Below, piece after piece: positions 9,317 to 19,072 of a stretch of 64,000 nt of DNA; the first letter of the stretch is position 1; the number at the start of each line of letters is the position of its first letter. Source of the stretch: Limnohabitans sp. 2KL-27 (GTDB taxonomy: Bacteria; Pseudomonadota; Gammaproteobacteria; Burkholderiales; Burkholderiaceae_C); assembly GCF_001269345.1 (NCBI RefSeq), contig NZ_CXOP01000002.1, forward strand, positions 1,178,853-1,242,852, written 5' to 3'. The position numbers and the translations under genes were made by a program. Below the pieces are notes generated by a model that was not told the origin of the DNA, ran no database searches, and was given only the letters and a program-made list of their open reading frames with translations.

Positions 9317-9424
9317 TGTCCGTTTTGGACAGGGGCTGAGCCGGGGCTTGGCTAATATGTCTTCTGAACCCAGCGTGAGGCCCCCATGGGGGCTTCGCAT
9401 TTCTGTTTTTTCGGAGATCTCGAC

Positions 9425-10420
9425 ATGAAATTCACCACCTTGGGCCAAAGCCCCCTGAAAGTGTCCCGCCTGTGCTTGGGCACCATGATGTTTGGTGACC
9501 AAACGCCGCTTGAAGATGCCCGAACGATGGTGGCCGATGCGCAAGAAAGTGGCTGCAATTTCATCGACACCGCCGACATTTACACCCTGGGCAAATCCGA
9601 AGTCATGGTGGGCCAGGTTCTCAAGGGGCAACGCCATCGCTGGGTGCTGGCCAGCAAGGTCGGCAACCCGATGTCGGACCAACCCAACTGCCAAGGGTAT
9701 TCGCGCAGCTGGATGCTACGGGCCTGCGAAGACAGCTTGCGACGCTTGGACACCGACCACTTGGATATTTATTACCTGCACCGTGACTACAACGGCATGA
9801 ACCTCGAAGAGCCCTTGCGGGGCATCGAGGCTTTGCTGCGCGACGGCAAAATCCGCTACTGGGGCGTGTCCAATTTCCGGGGCTGGCGCATTGCCGAGAT
9901 GGTCAACATGGCCCGTGAGATGAACATGCCCGGCCCCGTGGTGTGTCAGCCTTATTACAACCTGCTCAACCGTTTGCCGGAGGTGGAAATTCTGGAGGCT
10001 TGCGGGCATTACGGCCTGGGCGTGGTGCCCTACAGCCCGATTGCGCGTGGCGTGCTCACGGGTAAATATGCGCCTGGCCAGGCCCCCGCAGAGGGCAGCC
10101 GCGCAGCGCGTGGCGACAAGCGCATTCTGGAGACCGAATTCCGTGAAGAGTCGCTGCAAATTGCCCAAACCCTGCGTCAGCATTGCGAGGCCAAGGGCGT
10201 GTCGCTGGCGCACTTTGCCACCGCCTGGGTGCTGGCCAATCGGCATGTGAGCGCGGTCATTGCCGGGCCCCGCACGCTGGCGCAGTGGCAAGACTATGCG
10301 GGCGCTTTGGAGGTGAGCATCACCGCCGAAGACGAAGCCCTGGTCAACAGCTTGGTGGCCCCTGGCCACCCGTCCACGCCAGGTTACAACGATCCTTCTT
10401 ACCCCTTGAACGGGCGCTGA
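9425..10420 (+). CDS. Aldo/keto reductase
   Basis: NAD(P)H-dependent oxidoreductase of the aldo/keto reductase superfamily (331 aa), reducing an unknown carbonyl. Catalytic tetrad residues are readable: Asp in FIDTADIYTLG, Tyr in the same segment, Lys in LASKVGNP and His in YYLHRDYNG. The C-terminal ANRHVSAVIAGPRT is the cofactor-binding end. The start ATG at 9425 is preceded by CGGAGAT; longer in-frame starts lack AKR sequence. It stands alone between terminators and the divergent-context FAD monooxygenase gene downstream, with no obvious pathway partner. A second, Tas-like AKR lies at 53286. Confidence 0.9.
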   Translation: MKFTTLGQSPLKVSRLCLGTMMFGDQTPLEDARTMVADAQESGCNFIDTADIYTLGKSEVMVGQVLKGQRHRWVLASKVGNPMSDQPNCQGYSRSWMLRACEDSLRRLDTDHLDIYYLHRDYNGMNLEEPLRGIEALLRDGKIRYWGVSNFRGWRIAEMVNMAREMNMPGPVVCQPYYNLLNRLPEVEILEACGHYGLGVVPYSPIARGVLTGKYAPGQAPAEGSRAARGDKRILETEFREESLQIAQTLRQHCEAKGVSLAHFATAWVLANRHVSAVIAGPRTLAQWQDYAGALEVSITAEDEALVNSLVAPGHPSTPGYNDPSYPLNGR

Positions 10421-10578
10421 CATCACCAGGGGCGGGCTTCTTGGGCACCCCCTGTGGCGCTGCGCAGGTGTTGGCACAATTTGTGGTGTTTTGCTATTGA
10501 CCACTGAACTCAGGCCACTGGATCGCCAGCAGGATGGCGTCGGTCACGGATGCACCCTGCTCGGGGCACAATCAGCGC

Positions 10579-11781
10579 ATGACAAGCCATGAGCTCAAAC
10601 AGGTGGTGATTGCGGGCGGCGGTATTGGTGGCCTGGCCGCTGCTGTGGCGTGTGCGCAGCGCGGCGTGCCAGTGCGATTGGTCGAACGCGCAGCGCAGCT
10701 GAGCGAGGTGGGTGCTGGCATCCAGATCGGACCGAACGTGACGCGCATTTTGCAAGCCTGGGGATTGGGCGAGGCGATGGCGCAGGTGGCGGCTTTTCCG
10801 CATCAGTTGCAAGCGCGCGATGCCCACAGCGGGCAGGTGCTGGGTACCCTGACTTTGGGCCGGCAGGCACAGGCACGGTATGGCGCGCCTTACGCCACCA
10901 TCCACCGAGCCGATTTGCAAGGCTTGCTGCACCGCGCAGCCCAAAGCGCAGGGGTGGACCTGTTGCTGGGGCAGACCGTGCACGACTGGCAGGACACCCA
11001 AGATTCTTTGCATGTGAACACCTTGGAAGGCCTCAGCCTCCAGGCCAGCGCCCTGATCGGTGCCGATGGCGTGTGGAGCGCTGTGCGCCAGCAAATGCTG
11101 GGCGATGCCCCGGCGCGCTTTACCGGGCACCTGGCTTACCGGGCCTTGGTGGCCCAAGCCGATCTGCCTGCGCACTTGCGCAGCGACCAGGTCACCGTTT
11201 GGATGGGCGCGCGACTGCATGTGGTGCATTACCCGGTGCGCAGCGGGCAGTGGCTCAATCTGGTGGCCATCGTGCACGGTGCCAAGCCAGCCCCAGATCC
11301 AGACTGGGATCAGATCGGGCACACCGAGGCGCTGATGCAGGCCATGGGCGCGGTGGGCCGTGATTTGCACGAGCGCTTGGCATCGGTGCCCGCATGGCGG
11401 CAGTGGGCTCTGCACGATCGCGTGCCCTTGAGCCGTGCCAGCCAGATGGCCCAAGGCCGCGTGGCCTTGCTGGGTGATGCGGCCCACCCCATGCGGCCTT
11501 ATCTGGCGCAGGGCGCGGGCATGGCCATCGAAGATGCTCAGGTGCTTGCGCAGAGCTTGAGTACAGGCAGCGCATCGGTCGTCCAGCAGCTCCAAGACTA
11601 TGCCGAACAACGCTGGGCGCGCAACGCGCGCGTGCAGGCGCGCGCCATCCGCAATGGCCGCATATTTCACGCTCAAGGCGCAGTGGCACTGGGGCGCAAC
11701 GTGTCGATGCGGCTCATGGGTGAGCGGGTGATGGATGTGCCATGGTTGTATGGCGGCGGGCGGATTTCGGGCAGTCAATAA
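10579..11781 (+). CDS. FAD-dependent aromatic monooxygenase, salicylate / 3-hydroxybenzoate hydroxylase type
   Basis: A 400-aa class A flavoprotein monooxygenase. It has GGGIGG at residues 13-18 for ADP binding, the DG fingerprint in LIGADGVWSAVRQ and the FAD-ribityl GD motif in RVALLGDAAHPMRP followed by GAGMAIEDAQVL. These match hydroxylases that add oxygen to phenolic acids with NADH or NADPH. The ATG at 10579 is used; CACAAT at 10567-10572 leaves only six bases before it, so the mRNA may be nearly leaderless. The gene is about 1.2 kb from the kynurenine-operon end but convergent with it, so a role in tryptophan-derived aromatics is only a guess. Confidence 0.87.
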   Translation: MTSHELKQVVIAGGGIGGLAAAVACAQRGVPVRLVERAAQLSEVGAGIQIGPNVTRILQAWGLGEAMAQVAAFPHQLQARDAHSGQVLGTLTLGRQAQARYGAPYATIHRADLQGLLHRAAQSAGVDLLLGQTVHDWQDTQDSLHVNTLEGLSLQASALIGADGVWSAVRQQMLGDAPARFTGHLAYRALVAQADLPAHLRSDQVTVWMGARLHVVHYPVRSGQWLNLVAIVHGAKPAPDPDWDQIGHTEALMQAMGAVGRDLHERLASVPAWRQWALHDRVPLSRASQMAQGRVALLGDAAHPMRPYLAQGAGMAIEDAQVLAQSLSTGSASVVQQLQDYAEQRWARNARVQARAIRNGRIFHAQGAVALGRNVSMRLMGERVMDVPWLYGGGRISGSQ

Positions 11782-11801
11782 ATTTTCAGGAACGCTTCTT
11801 C

Positions 11802-13007
11802 ATGACACGACGTCCATCCAACCCATGCACCACCGCCCTTGTGCTGGCCAGCGCTTTGCTCGCACCCGCAGCTTGGGCACAAAGCACCGATTTGTCGGCT
11901 TGCATGGCCGAGCTCCGTCCGGCAGCACGCAGCGGGAAAGTGAGCGACGCGACCTGGGCGCGCCACACGGCAGGGCTGCAGGCTGACTTCAGCGTGATTG
12001 AGAAGCTGAACTTCCAGCCCGAATTTCGCACTGCCATTTGGGACTACATGTCGGCCTTGGTGGACGAGGAGCGCGTGGCCGATGGCGCGGCGCGTTTGTC
12101 CCAGCACCGCCAAGCGTTGGCGCGTGCCGAAGAGCGCTTTGGCGTGGACCCGGCCACGGTGGTGGCGGTCTGGGGCGTTGAGAGCAATTTTGGCCAGACC
12201 TTTGGCAAATACCCGCTGGTTCAGGCCTTGGGCACGCTGTCGTGCCACGGGCGGCGGCAAAATTATTTCAGGGGTGAGTTTTTTGCGGCGCTGCGCATCT
12301 TGCAAGCTGGCCACATCGCGCCCGAGCGTTTGGTCGGTTCGTGGGCGGGCGCGTTCGGCCACACCCAGTTCATGCCCAGTACCTTCGAGCGCCTGGCGGT
12401 GGACTTTGATGGCGACGGCCGCGCCGACCTGATGGACAGCAGCGTGGACGCGCTGGGCTCGACCGCAAACTTTTTGGCCCGTGCAGGTTGGCAACGCGGC
12501 TTGCCCTGGGGTATCGAGGTCAAGTTGCCAGCAGGCATCTCTTTGGCCGGAGAAGGTCGCCGCAGCAAGCGCCCGGTGTCTGAATGGACCGCCCGTGGCG
12601 TGCGCCGCATCGATGGCACTGCTTTGCCAGAAAGTTTGGGCAACGTGGGCTTGCTGACGCTGGCCGGTGCCAATGGCCCGGCCTTTTTGGTGACACGCAA
12701 CTTTGATGCACTCTACAGCTACAACGCCGCCGAAAGTTACGGTTTGGCGATTGCCCACCTGAGCGATCGTCTGCGCGGCGGCGGCCCCTTCGCCACGCCC
12801 TGGCCCACCGATGACGCGGGCCTGTCACGTGCGGAGCGGCGCGAGTTGCAAGGCCTGCTGACGGTGCGCGGCCACGATATTGGTTCCATCGACGGCATGT
12901 TGGGCGACAAATCGCGCGAGGCGATCCGTGCCGAACAAAAGCGCTTGGGCCATGAGGCCAATGGCCGTGGCGGCCAGAAAATCCTCAAGGCTTTGCGCGG
13001 GGGCTGA
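11802..13007 (+). CDS. Lytic murein transglycosylase, MltB-like with peptidoglycan-binding domain
   Basis: A 401-aa exported enzyme that cleaves peptidoglycan glycan strands to 1,6-anhydro products. The start ATG 11802 gives a signal peptide ending AAWAQ near residue 27. Unlike E. coli MltB there is no lipobox cysteine, so it is probably soluble in the periplasm. The catalytic Glu127 lies in VWGVESNFG, followed by the family motifs SWAGAFGHTQFMPSTF and DFDGDGRADLMDS. The last 60 residues, RRELQGLLTVRGHDIGSIDG onward, form a PG_binding_1 domain. It lies 20 bp after the FAD monooxygenase gene and could share its transcript, though the functions are unrelated. Confidence 0.93.
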   Translation: MTRRPSNPCTTALVLASALLAPAAWAQSTDLSACMAELRPAARSGKVSDATWARHTAGLQADFSVIEKLNFQPEFRTAIWDYMSALVDEERVADGAARLSQHRQALARAEERFGVDPATVVAVWGVESNFGQTFGKYPLVQALGTLSCHGRRQNYFRGEFFAALRILQAGHIAPERLVGSWAGAFGHTQFMPSTFERLAVDFDGDGRADLMDSSVDALGSTANFLARAGWQRGLPWGIEVKLPAGISLAGEGRRSKRPVSEWTARGVRRIDGTALPESLGNVGLLTLAGANGPAFLVTRNFDALYSYNAAESYGLAIAHLSDRLRGGGPFATPWPTDDAGLSRAERRELQGLLTVRGHDIGSIDGMLGDKSREAIRAEQKRLGHEANGRGGQKILKALRGG

Positions 13008-13025
13008 GGCCCTCGGGGGCTGGGT

Positions 13026-15293
13026 TCACACCTTCAGCGGCAAAGCCCTCTGCCTTTTGCCGGTCAGAGCAAAAAGCGCATTGCCCACCGCAGGCGCCAG
13101 CGGCGGTACCGCCGGTTCGCCCACGCCGGCCGGGTGACGGGTGCTGGGCACGATGTGGGTCTCGACCGTGGGCGCCTGGCTGAGCGTCACCATGGGGTAG
13201 CTCGGAAAATTGCTTTGCTGCACCACACCGCCCACGATGTCGATTTGGCCAAAGAGTGCGGCGCTCAGGCCGAAGATGACGCTGCTTTCCATTTGTTGGG
13301 CCACAGTGCCGGGGTTGACCACGGTGCCGCAGTCGATGGCGCAGACCACGCGGTGCACGTGTATTTGGCCTTTGATCAAGGACACCTCCGCCACCTGGGC
13401 GACGATCGAGCCAAACGACCGGTGCAGTGCGAGGCCCCGTGCGCGGCCTGCAGGTAATGGCAAGCCCCAGCCAGCTTGATCGGCCGCCAGTTGCAGCACA
13501 GCAGCGTAGTGCGGTGCGTCTTTCAGCCAATGCAGGCGGAACGCCAGTGGGTCTTGTTTCGTGGCAGCGGCCAGCTCGTCGATGAAGCTTTCCGAAAAGA
13601 AGGCGTTGTGCGAATGGCCCACCGAGCGCCAAAACCCTACCGGCACGCCTGAGCTTGTGGCCACATGGCTCATGTGCTGGCTGGCAAAACCATAGGGCAA
13701 ATCGAACAGGCCTTCCGAGGTGGTTTTGTCGGGCATGTCGACGGGAAGGGAGAGTATGGGAACGGCTCGCTGCGCATAGCGTGGGGTGATGGCGTCGCCC
13801 GCCGATTTGATGCGCAGGCTGGAGACTTGGCCTTTGTCATCGAGCGAGGCCTGGAATTTGGCCAAGTGCATGGGGCGGTAAAAGTCATGTGTCATGTCTT
13901 CTTCGCGCGACCAGCTCAGTTGCACCGGCTGGCCCTCGCAGGCCATGGCCACTTGCACGGCCTGACCGACAAAGTCGACTTCGAGCCTGCGTCCGAAACC
14001 ACCACCCAGTTGCGTGACGTGAACGGCAACTTGGGTCTTGTCCACCTTGGCCACTTTGGCGGCCATGTCGCGTACCATTTGCGGCACTTGCGTGGGCACC
14101 CAGATTTCTACTTGGCCGTCTTTCACCTGTGCGGTGCAGTTCATCGGCTCCATGGTGGCGTGGGCCAGATAGGGCGCTTGGTACAGCGCATCGATGCGCG
14201 TGACGGCGGCTTTTTCGGCTTGGGCGGGCACGCCTTGTTCGTGGAAGGTGAAGCCGCTTTCGGTGTTCAGGGCCTTGAGCAGATCGGCCTGGATGCGTTG
14301 GCTGTCCAGAACACCTGCAGCGGGGGCTTGCCATTGAACCTTCAGGGCTTGTGCACCAAGATGTGCGTGCCAGGTGGTCTGGCCCACCACCGCCAAGCCA
14401 GCGGTGCCTCCGCCCCAGGCGTCCAGCGGCACGACTTTGGACACGCCCTTCAGGGCCAATGTGTCTTTCGTGTCCATGGACGCTGCCGAGCCGCCCAGCA
14501 TGGGACACATTTGAACGGTGGCAAACAGCATGCCGGGCAGGCGCACATCGCCACCAAACTGGGCTTGACCTGTGACTTTGGATGGGATGTCGGAGCGCGG
14601 CGCGAATTGACCGATGAGCTGCCAGTGCTCGCGCGATTTGATTTGGATACCCGTTGGCGTGCTGCCCGAAGCGGCAGCGACCATTTGTCCGTAATGTGCC
14701 GATGGGCCTGAGGCGTGTTGCATCACGCCATGGACCACGGTGATTTCGCTGGCGGGCACTTTCCATGCAGCAGCTGCTGCATGCACCAGACTGGCGCGTG
14801 CCATGGCAGCGGCCACGCGCAAGGGGTCCCACAGGTCAGCGATTGAAGACGATCCGCCTGTGGCGTTGATGCCGAGCTCGCGGGCGACCTTGCCCACCAC
14901 CCATTCGCTCATCTTGATGAGGGTGGGTTTGTGTTCGCCCTCGCTGTCCAGAGGGTGAAAGGGCAGGCTGGCCACTTGCATGGCCACGTTGCCGTAAATA
15001 CTGTCATCTCCAGCTTGCTCCAGACACACACGGCTCAGTGGCACGTCCATCTCTTCGGCGACCAGCATGGCCAGCGCGGTGTGCACGCCTTGGCCCATTT
15101 CGCTGCGGGGCATGGCCAGCACCACCGAGCCATCGGCAGCGATTTTGATCCAACCGTTCAGGGCGAGATCGCCTTCGGTTTTCAGCATCGACTCGGGTGA
15201 ACCCAGGCGTGAGCGGGCGGGCAAAACGGACCATCCCACAACCATGGCGCCAGTTGCGCCCAAGGCGCTGAGTAACCAGGTGCGGCGTTTCAT
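13026..15293 (-). CDS. Molybdopterin-binding subunit of an isoquinoline 1-oxidoreductase-like hydroxylase
   Basis: Large subunit (755 aa) of a periplasmic-type molybdenum hydroxylase of the xanthine dehydrogenase family, IorB-like. It starts [15 protein letters not shown], a Tat-like signal with the twin arginine at residues 3-4, as in this subfamily. [21 protein letters not shown] and the C-terminal [20 protein letters not shown], containing the expected catalytic glutamate, are characteristic. Its ATG overlaps the stop of the 2Fe-2S subunit gene (ATGA), showing translational coupling. The two follow kynA closely on the same strand. Relatives oxidise N-heterocycles or aldehydes; the actual substrate is unknown. 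Confidence 0.88.
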   Translation of the reverse strand: MKRRTWLLSALGATGAMVVGWSVLPARSRLGSPESMLKTEGDLALNGWIKIAADGSVVLAMPRSEMGQGVHTALAMLVAEEMDVPLSRVCLEQAGDDSIYGNVAMQVASLPFHPLDSEGEHKPTLIKMSEWVVGKVARELGINATGGSSSIADLWDPLRVAAAMARASLVHAAAAAWKVPASEITVVHGVMQHASGPSAHYGQMVAAASGSTPTGIQIKSREHWQLIGQFAPRSDIPSKVTGQAQFGGDVRLPGMLFATVQMCPMLGGSAASMDTKDTLALKGVSKVVPLDAWGGGTAGLAVVGQTTWHAHLGAQALKVQWQAPAAGVLDSQRIQADLLKALNTESGFTFHEQGVPAQAEKAAVTRIDALYQAPYLAHATMEPMNCTAQVKDGQVEIWVPTQVPQMVRDMAAKVAKVDKTQVAVHVTQLGGGFGRRLEVDFVGQAVQVAMACEGQPVQLSWSREEDMTHDFYRPMHLAKFQASLDDKGQVSSLRIKSAGDAITPRYAQRAVPILSLPVDMPDKTTSEGLFDLPYGFASQHMSHVATSSGVPVGFWRSVGHSHNAFFSESFIDELAAATKQDPLAFRLHWLKDAPHYAAVLQLAADQAGWGLPLPAGRARGLALHRSFGSIVAQVAEVSLIKGQIHVHRVVCAIDCGTVVNPGTVAQQMESSVIFGLSAALFGQIDIVGGVVQQSNFPSYPMVTLSQAPTVETHIVPSTRHPAGVGEPAVPPLAPAVGNALFALTGKRQRALPLKV

Positions 15294-15757
15294 GCGGCGC
15301 CGCCTTTCTTCATGGCTGCCGCAGCGCGGTGAATGGCCGCGCGCACGCGCTGGTAAGTGCCGCAGCGGCACAGGTTGGTCATGGCCGCGTCGATGTCGGC
15401 GTCACTGGGTTGTGGCGTTTTGTCCAGCAAGGCAGCAGCCGCCATCAACATGCCGCTTTGGCAGTAACCGCATTGCGGCACTTGCTCTGCGATCCATGCG
15501 GCTTGCAGGGGGTGGGGCTTGTCTGCTGAGCCCAAGGATTCGATGGTTTTGATTCTTTGATTCGCCACAGCAGATGTGGGCGTCACGCAAGAGCGCACAG
15601 GCTGGCCGTCCACATGCACGGTGCAGGCCCCGCAAGCGGCCATACCGCAGCCGAATTTGGTGCCTGTCAGGTTCAGTTCATCGCGCAACACCCACAGCAA
15701 GGGCGTGCTGGGATCGGCATTGGCGGTGCGGCTTTCGCCGTTGATGTTCAGTTGCAC
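15290..15757 (-). CDS. 2Fe-2S subunit of the molybdenum hydroxylase, IorA-like
   Basis: Electron-transfer subunit of 155 aa. Eight cysteines for two 2Fe-2S clusters are all present: plant-ferredoxin-type C37, C42, C45 and C57, and the second set C96, C99, C130 and C132 (QCGYCQSG and LCRCGTY). It pairs with the large subunit whose start overlaps its stop by four bases. It begins 44 bp after the kynA stop on the same strand, with no terminator visible between, so it probably belongs to the kynurenine operon transcript. No FAD subunit is present, as usual for the two-subunit periplasmic enzymes that pass electrons to a cytochrome c. Confidence 0.93.
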   Translation of the reverse strand: MQLNINGESRTANADPSTPLLWVLRDELNLTGTKFGCGMAACGACTVHVDGQPVRSCVTPTSAVANQRIKTIESLGSADKPHPLQAAWIAEQVPQCGYCQSGMLMAAAALLDKTPQPSDADIDAAMTNLCRCGTYQRVRAAIHRAAAAMKKGGAA

Positions 15758-15801
15758 GGTGGTCTTTGTGGTGGATGACGAGGCGTGATGTTAGCCGGGC
15801 T

Positions 15802-16689
15802 TTACAGCTGGGTGCGAAGCGTCCAGATTTCCGGGAAGAGCACCGTGTCCAGCATCTTGCGCAGATAGCTCACGCCACCTGTGCCACCCGTGCCGCGTTT
15901 GAAGCCGATCACGCGTTCTACCGTGGTCACATGCCGAAAGCGCCACAAGCGGAAGGCATCTTCCAGATCGGTCAGTTCTTCGCCCAGTTGGTACAGATCC
16001 CAGTGCTGCTGCGGGTTGCGGTAGACCACCAGCCAGGCGCTTTCCACCGCATCGCTGGCCGCGTAGGGTTGTCGCCAGTCGCGTTGGGTGTGGGTGTGGG
16101 GGACATCGAGGCCGCGGCGCTTCAACATCCGCAGGCATTGGTCGTACAGCGAAGGCGCTTCATAGGCGGCCTGCACGGTGGCCGACAGGTCGGGCCGGTG
16201 CGCATGGGGCTGCAGCATCGCTGCATTCTTGTTGCCCATTGCAAATTCGATGCAGCGGTATTGCCAGCTCTGAAAGCCGCTTGATTGCGCCAGGTAGGGG
16301 CGAATGGCGCTGTACTCGGGTGGCGTCATGGTGGCCAGCACGTCCCAAGCATGGACCAGCTGCTCCATGATGCGACTGACGCGTGCGAGCTTTTTGAAGG
16401 CGTCGGGCAATTGGTCTTGTGCGATGCCCGTCATGGCCGCTTGCAGCTCGTGCAGCATCAGCTTCATCCACAACTCGCTGGTCTGGTGCTGCACGATGAA
16501 CAGCATCTCGTTGTGGTCGGGCGAGAGGGGCTTTTGTGCGTTCAGGATGGCGTCGAGCTGCAGGTAGTCGCCGTAGCTCATGCGGCCATCAAAGTCGAGC
16601 TGGGCTTTTTCATCGTGCACGATGCGCTCGCCGGCTGCGTTGCTGGTTGGGGTGTCGGTGTTCAGCGTGTGGAAAGGACATGAACTCAT
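15802..16689 (-). CDS. kynA: Tryptophan 2,3-dioxygenase
   Basis: Haem enzyme (295 aa) that opens the indole ring of tryptophan to give N-formylkynurenine, the first step of the kynurenine pathway. The active-site segment [19 protein letters not shown] is clear, as are [17 protein letters not shown] and the C-terminal [19 protein letters not shown] that closes over the substrate. It is third in the leftward order kynB-kynU-kynA, 10 bp after kynU. Although it acts first it is encoded last, an order common in Burkholderiales. Confidence 0.97.
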   Translation of the reverse strand: MSSCPFHTLNTDTPTSNAAGERIVHDEKAQLDFDGRMSYGDYLQLDAILNAQKPLSPDHNEMLFIVQHQTSELWMKLMLHELQAAMTGIAQDQLPDAFKKLARVSRIMEQLVHAWDVLATMTPPEYSAIRPYLAQSSGFQSWQYRCIEFAMGNKNAAMLQPHAHRPDLSATVQAAYEAPSLYDQCLRMLKRRGLDVPHTHTQRDWRQPYAASDAVESAWLVVYRNPQQHWDLYQLGEELTDLEDAFRLWRFRHVTTVERVIGFKRGTGGTGGVSYLRKMLDTVLFPEIWTLRTQL

Positions 16690-16699
16690 GAGGTGTCTT

Positions 16700-17986
16700 T
16701 CAGGTCACGGCGTTTTTTTGCGCAAACCGGGCGTCTTGCCACTCGCCACTTTGCATCACCTGGTACAGGTGCTCAGCGGCCTGCCACACATCCGCATAAC
16801 CGACATAGAGCGGCGTGAAGCCAAAGCGCAGGATGTCGGCGTGCTGACCGCCATCGCCTGCCCTGAAGTCGCCAATCACGCCGCGCGCGATCAAGGCCTG
16901 CACGATGGCGTAAGCGCCCTCTGCGCGGGTCAGGCTCACTTGCGAGCCGCGCAGGGCTTCTTCGGCCGGGGTGGCGATGCCAAAGCCGTGTCCGTGCAGA
17001 CGCGTGCGCACCAGTTGCATGAACAGACCCGTGAGCGCCAATGACTTTTGGCGCAGCGCGGCCATGCCGCCCAAGGCCTCGGCGGCCAAAAAGGCGTCCA
17101 GGCCGCAGTCGAGTGCCGTGAGGCTCAGGATGGGTTGCGTGCCGCATTGGTAGCGCGTGATGCCTTGGGCGGGTTGGTAGTCGGGCGTGAAGGCAAAGGG
17201 CGCAGCATGACCCCACCATCCGGCCAGTGGCTGCCAAAAGCGGTCGGTGTGCTCAGGGCGCACCCAAACAAAAGCCGGTGCGCCGGGGCCGCCATTCAAG
17301 TATTTGTAGCCGCAGCCCACGGCAAAGTCGGCCCCTGAGGCGTGAAGATGAACCGGCACCGCGCCCGCGCTGTGCGCCAGGTCCCACACCGTCAGGATGC
17401 CTTGCGCGTGGGCCATGGCGGTGACTGCCTGCATGTCGTGCATGGCGCCTGTGCGGTAGTTCACATGGGTGAGCATCAGCACCGCCACATCGGCTTGCAG
17501 TGCGGCTGCGAGCTCGTCGGCTTCGACGAGCTGCAGCGTGTAGCCGCGTTCTTGGCACAAGGCTTCGGCGATGTACAAGTCGGTGGGGAAGTTGCTGCGT
17601 TCGCTGACGATTTTGGTTTTGTGCGGGTGGTCGGCCGCTGCGATGTGCAGCGCGGCGGCCAGCACTTTGAACAGGTTGATCGAGGTGCTGTCGGCCGCGA
17701 TCACTTCGCCCGGTTGAGCGCCTATGACGCGGGCAATTTTGTCGCCCACGCGCTGGGGCAGGGTGAACCAGCCCGCGCTGTTCCAGCTTTTGATCAGGTC
17801 GGTTCCCCATTCGTGCGTCACGGCATGGGCCACCCGTGCCGGGGCGGTTTTGGGCATGACCCCCAGCGAGTTGCCGTCCAGGTAAATCACGCCGGGTGGC
17901 AAGTCGAACAGGTGGCGCAGTGGGCGCAGTGGGTCTTGCGCATCCATCAGTTCGCAGTCTTGCAGGGTGGGGGTGATGTTCATCAT
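16700..17986 (-). CDS. kynU: Kynureninase
   Basis: PLP enzyme cleaving kynurenine to anthranilate and alanine, about 428 aa. [21 protein letters not shown] is the family N-terminus; [13 protein letters not shown] binds PLP phosphate; the PLP lysine is in [18 protein letters not shown]. An ATG at 17986 (or 17983) is taken as start with GAAAG upstream; a TTG at 18001 is a less likely alternative. It lies between kynB (22 bp upstream) and kynA. With no anthranilate dioxygenase genes in view, the later fate of anthranilate is decided elsewhere. Confidence 0.96.
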   Translation of the reverse strand: MMNITPTLQDCELMDAQDPLRPLRHLFDLPPGVIYLDGNSLGVMPKTAPARVAHAVTHEWGTDLIKSWNSAGWFTLPQRVGDKIARVIGAQPGEVIAADSTSINLFKVLAAALHIAAADHPHKTKIVSERSNFPTDLYIAEALCQERGYTLQLVEADELAAALQADVAVLMLTHVNYRTGAMHDMQAVTAMAHAQGILTVWDLAHSAGAVPVHLHASGADFAVGCGYKYLNGGPGAPAFVWVRPEHTDRFWQPLAGWWGHAAPFAFTPDYQPAQGITRYQCGTQPILSLTALDCGLDAFLAAEALGGMAALRQKSLALTGLFMQLVRTRLHGHGFGIATPAEEALRGSQVSLTRAEGAYAIVQALIARGVIGDFRAGDGGQHADILRFGFTPLYVGYADVWQAAEHLYQVMQSGEWQDARFAQKNAVT

Positions 17987-18008
17987 GGGGATGTCTTTCA
18001 AGTGGTGC

Positions 18009-18635
18009 TCAAAGTTCGCGCAAGACTGCCCGCACGGGGCTGGCGTCGGCGCTCATGAGCTTGAGGGGCAGGGCGATCAGCTCGTAATCGCCCTCGGGCA
18101 CGTCATCGAGCAGCAGGTTTTCCAGCACGCGCAGGCCGCGCTGGCGAATGACTTGGTGGCTGGGCAAGGCTTTGCTGTCGGCCGGGTCGATGCTGGCGCT
18201 GTCGGTGCCGATCAGCAGCACACCCAGGTCGGCCAGGCGCTGCACGCAGGTGGCGTCAAATCCGGTGAGCTGGGTGTCGAACTGCGCGAGTGGAAATTGG
18301 CGGTAAGTGCGCACCAGCACGCGTGGTGGCAGATCGGACAGGGCGTGCTGCAAGTGCGCAAGGGTGATGAGCGGGCTGGCGTTGAGCGCATGGATGACGC
18401 GGCAGTGGCCTAAGAATGGGGTCAGGTCGAGTGCGCCCACGGCCAAGCCCTGCGGGTCGTAATGCAGCGGCGCATCGGCATGCGCGCCCACATGCGGGGA
18501 GAGGGTGATGGAACTCACATTGACGGGACAGTTCTCCGTCAGCGTGGCGGCCCATTTCTGGGTGTAAGGCGTGTCGCCCGGAAACACGGGGCTTTGTGTG
18601 TCAACAGGCGGGGAAATATCCCAAAGTCTTTTCAT
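18009..18635 (-). CDS. kynB: Kynurenine formamidase (arylformamidase)
   Basis: Metal-dependent cyclase-fold hydrolase (208 aa) that converts N-formylkynurenine to kynurenine. The start ATG at 18635 opens MKRLWDISPPVDTQSPVFPGD, typical of KynB. The metal ligands are in SPHVGAHADAPLH: His48, His52 and Asp54, with His58 nearby. It is first in the kynBUA operon. A hairpin at 18669-18690 separates it from the upstream ykgJ-like gene and may be a terminator or an operator. No Lrp-type kynR regulator gene is adjacent in this window. Confidence 0.95.
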   Translation of the reverse strand: MKRLWDISPPVDTQSPVFPGDTPYTQKWAATLTENCPVNVSSITLSPHVGAHADAPLHYDPQGLAVGALDLTPFLGHCRVIHALNASPLITLAHLQHALSDLPPRVLVRTYRQFPLAQFDTQLTGFDATCVQRLADLGVLLIGTDSASIDPADSKALPSHQVIRQRGLRVLENLLLDDVPEGDYELIALPLKLMSADASPVRAVLREL

Positions 18636-18662
18636 GGTGTGCGAAGGTAGCACCCTACAAAA

Positions 18663-18690
18663 AACCGTGGTGTCGGTTATTTCCAACACC
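18663..18690 (-). terminator. Hairpin between the YkgJ-like gene and kynB
   Basis: On the minus strand GGTGTTGG and CCGACACC form an 8-bp stem (one G-U pair) around AAATAA, at 18669-18690, followed after three bases by GTTTTTT. This looks like a Rho-independent terminator for the upstream gene. Because it is also a 22-bp inverted repeat 34 bp before kynB, an operator role for a kynurenine-responsive regulator is an alternative. Confidence 0.55.
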
Positions 18691-18703
18691 CGGAAAAAAG
18701 ACT

Positions 18704-19012
18704 TCAGGGGTTCAGTGCAGGCAGGCCGTGGCGGCGGCGGGCTTGTTCGCAGGCGGGGCTGCCTTCTTCAAACTCCCGACAGGGCGAGGGCCGCCATTCG
18801 TAAATGCCGCAAATTGCTTTTTCGCCTGTCTTGCCATAGAGCGCGGCGCAGCGCGGCGGGCTGTGGTCGGTGCCGCGCATGCGGCAGGTGTGCTCGGTGA
18901 GGGGTGAAGCCAAGCCTGCCGGCACAGCGCCGCCACCTTCTTCGTATTCGCAGATGGAAAAATCCACGCGGAAGCTCACGCAGCAAGCGCCGCAACTGGT
19001 GCAGGAAGACAT
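18704..19012 (-). CDS. YkgJ-family cysteine cluster protein
   Basis: A 102-aa protein of the YkgJ/UPF0153 family, thought to bind zinc or iron through conserved cysteines. The N-terminus contains SCTSCGACC, and further cysteines occur in HTCRMRG, PRCAALYG, AICGIYEWRPSPCREF and PACEQARR, matching the family pattern C-x(2)-C-x(2)-CC ... RPxxCRxF. Function is not established. It lies 60 bp after argF and 69 bp before kynB, all leftward, but probably in its own unit given the hairpin downstream. Confidence 0.88.
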   Translation of the reverse strand: MSSCTSCGACCVSFRVDFSICEYEEGGGAVPAGLASPLTEHTCRMRGTDHSPPRCAALYGKTGEKAICGIYEWRPSPCREFEEGSPACEQARRRHGLPALNP

Positions 19013-19072
19013 GGTGTGAAGATCGCGCTGGTTCCCGGATCCAGTCCGGTGTGAGAGGTCGAGGGTGACCGA

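Noticed and set aside
9251..9424. Promoter for the aldo/keto reductase (TTGGAC at 9325 and TAATAT at 9353)
   Set aside because: The spacer of 22 bp is too long for a sigma-70 promoter, so I do not list it.
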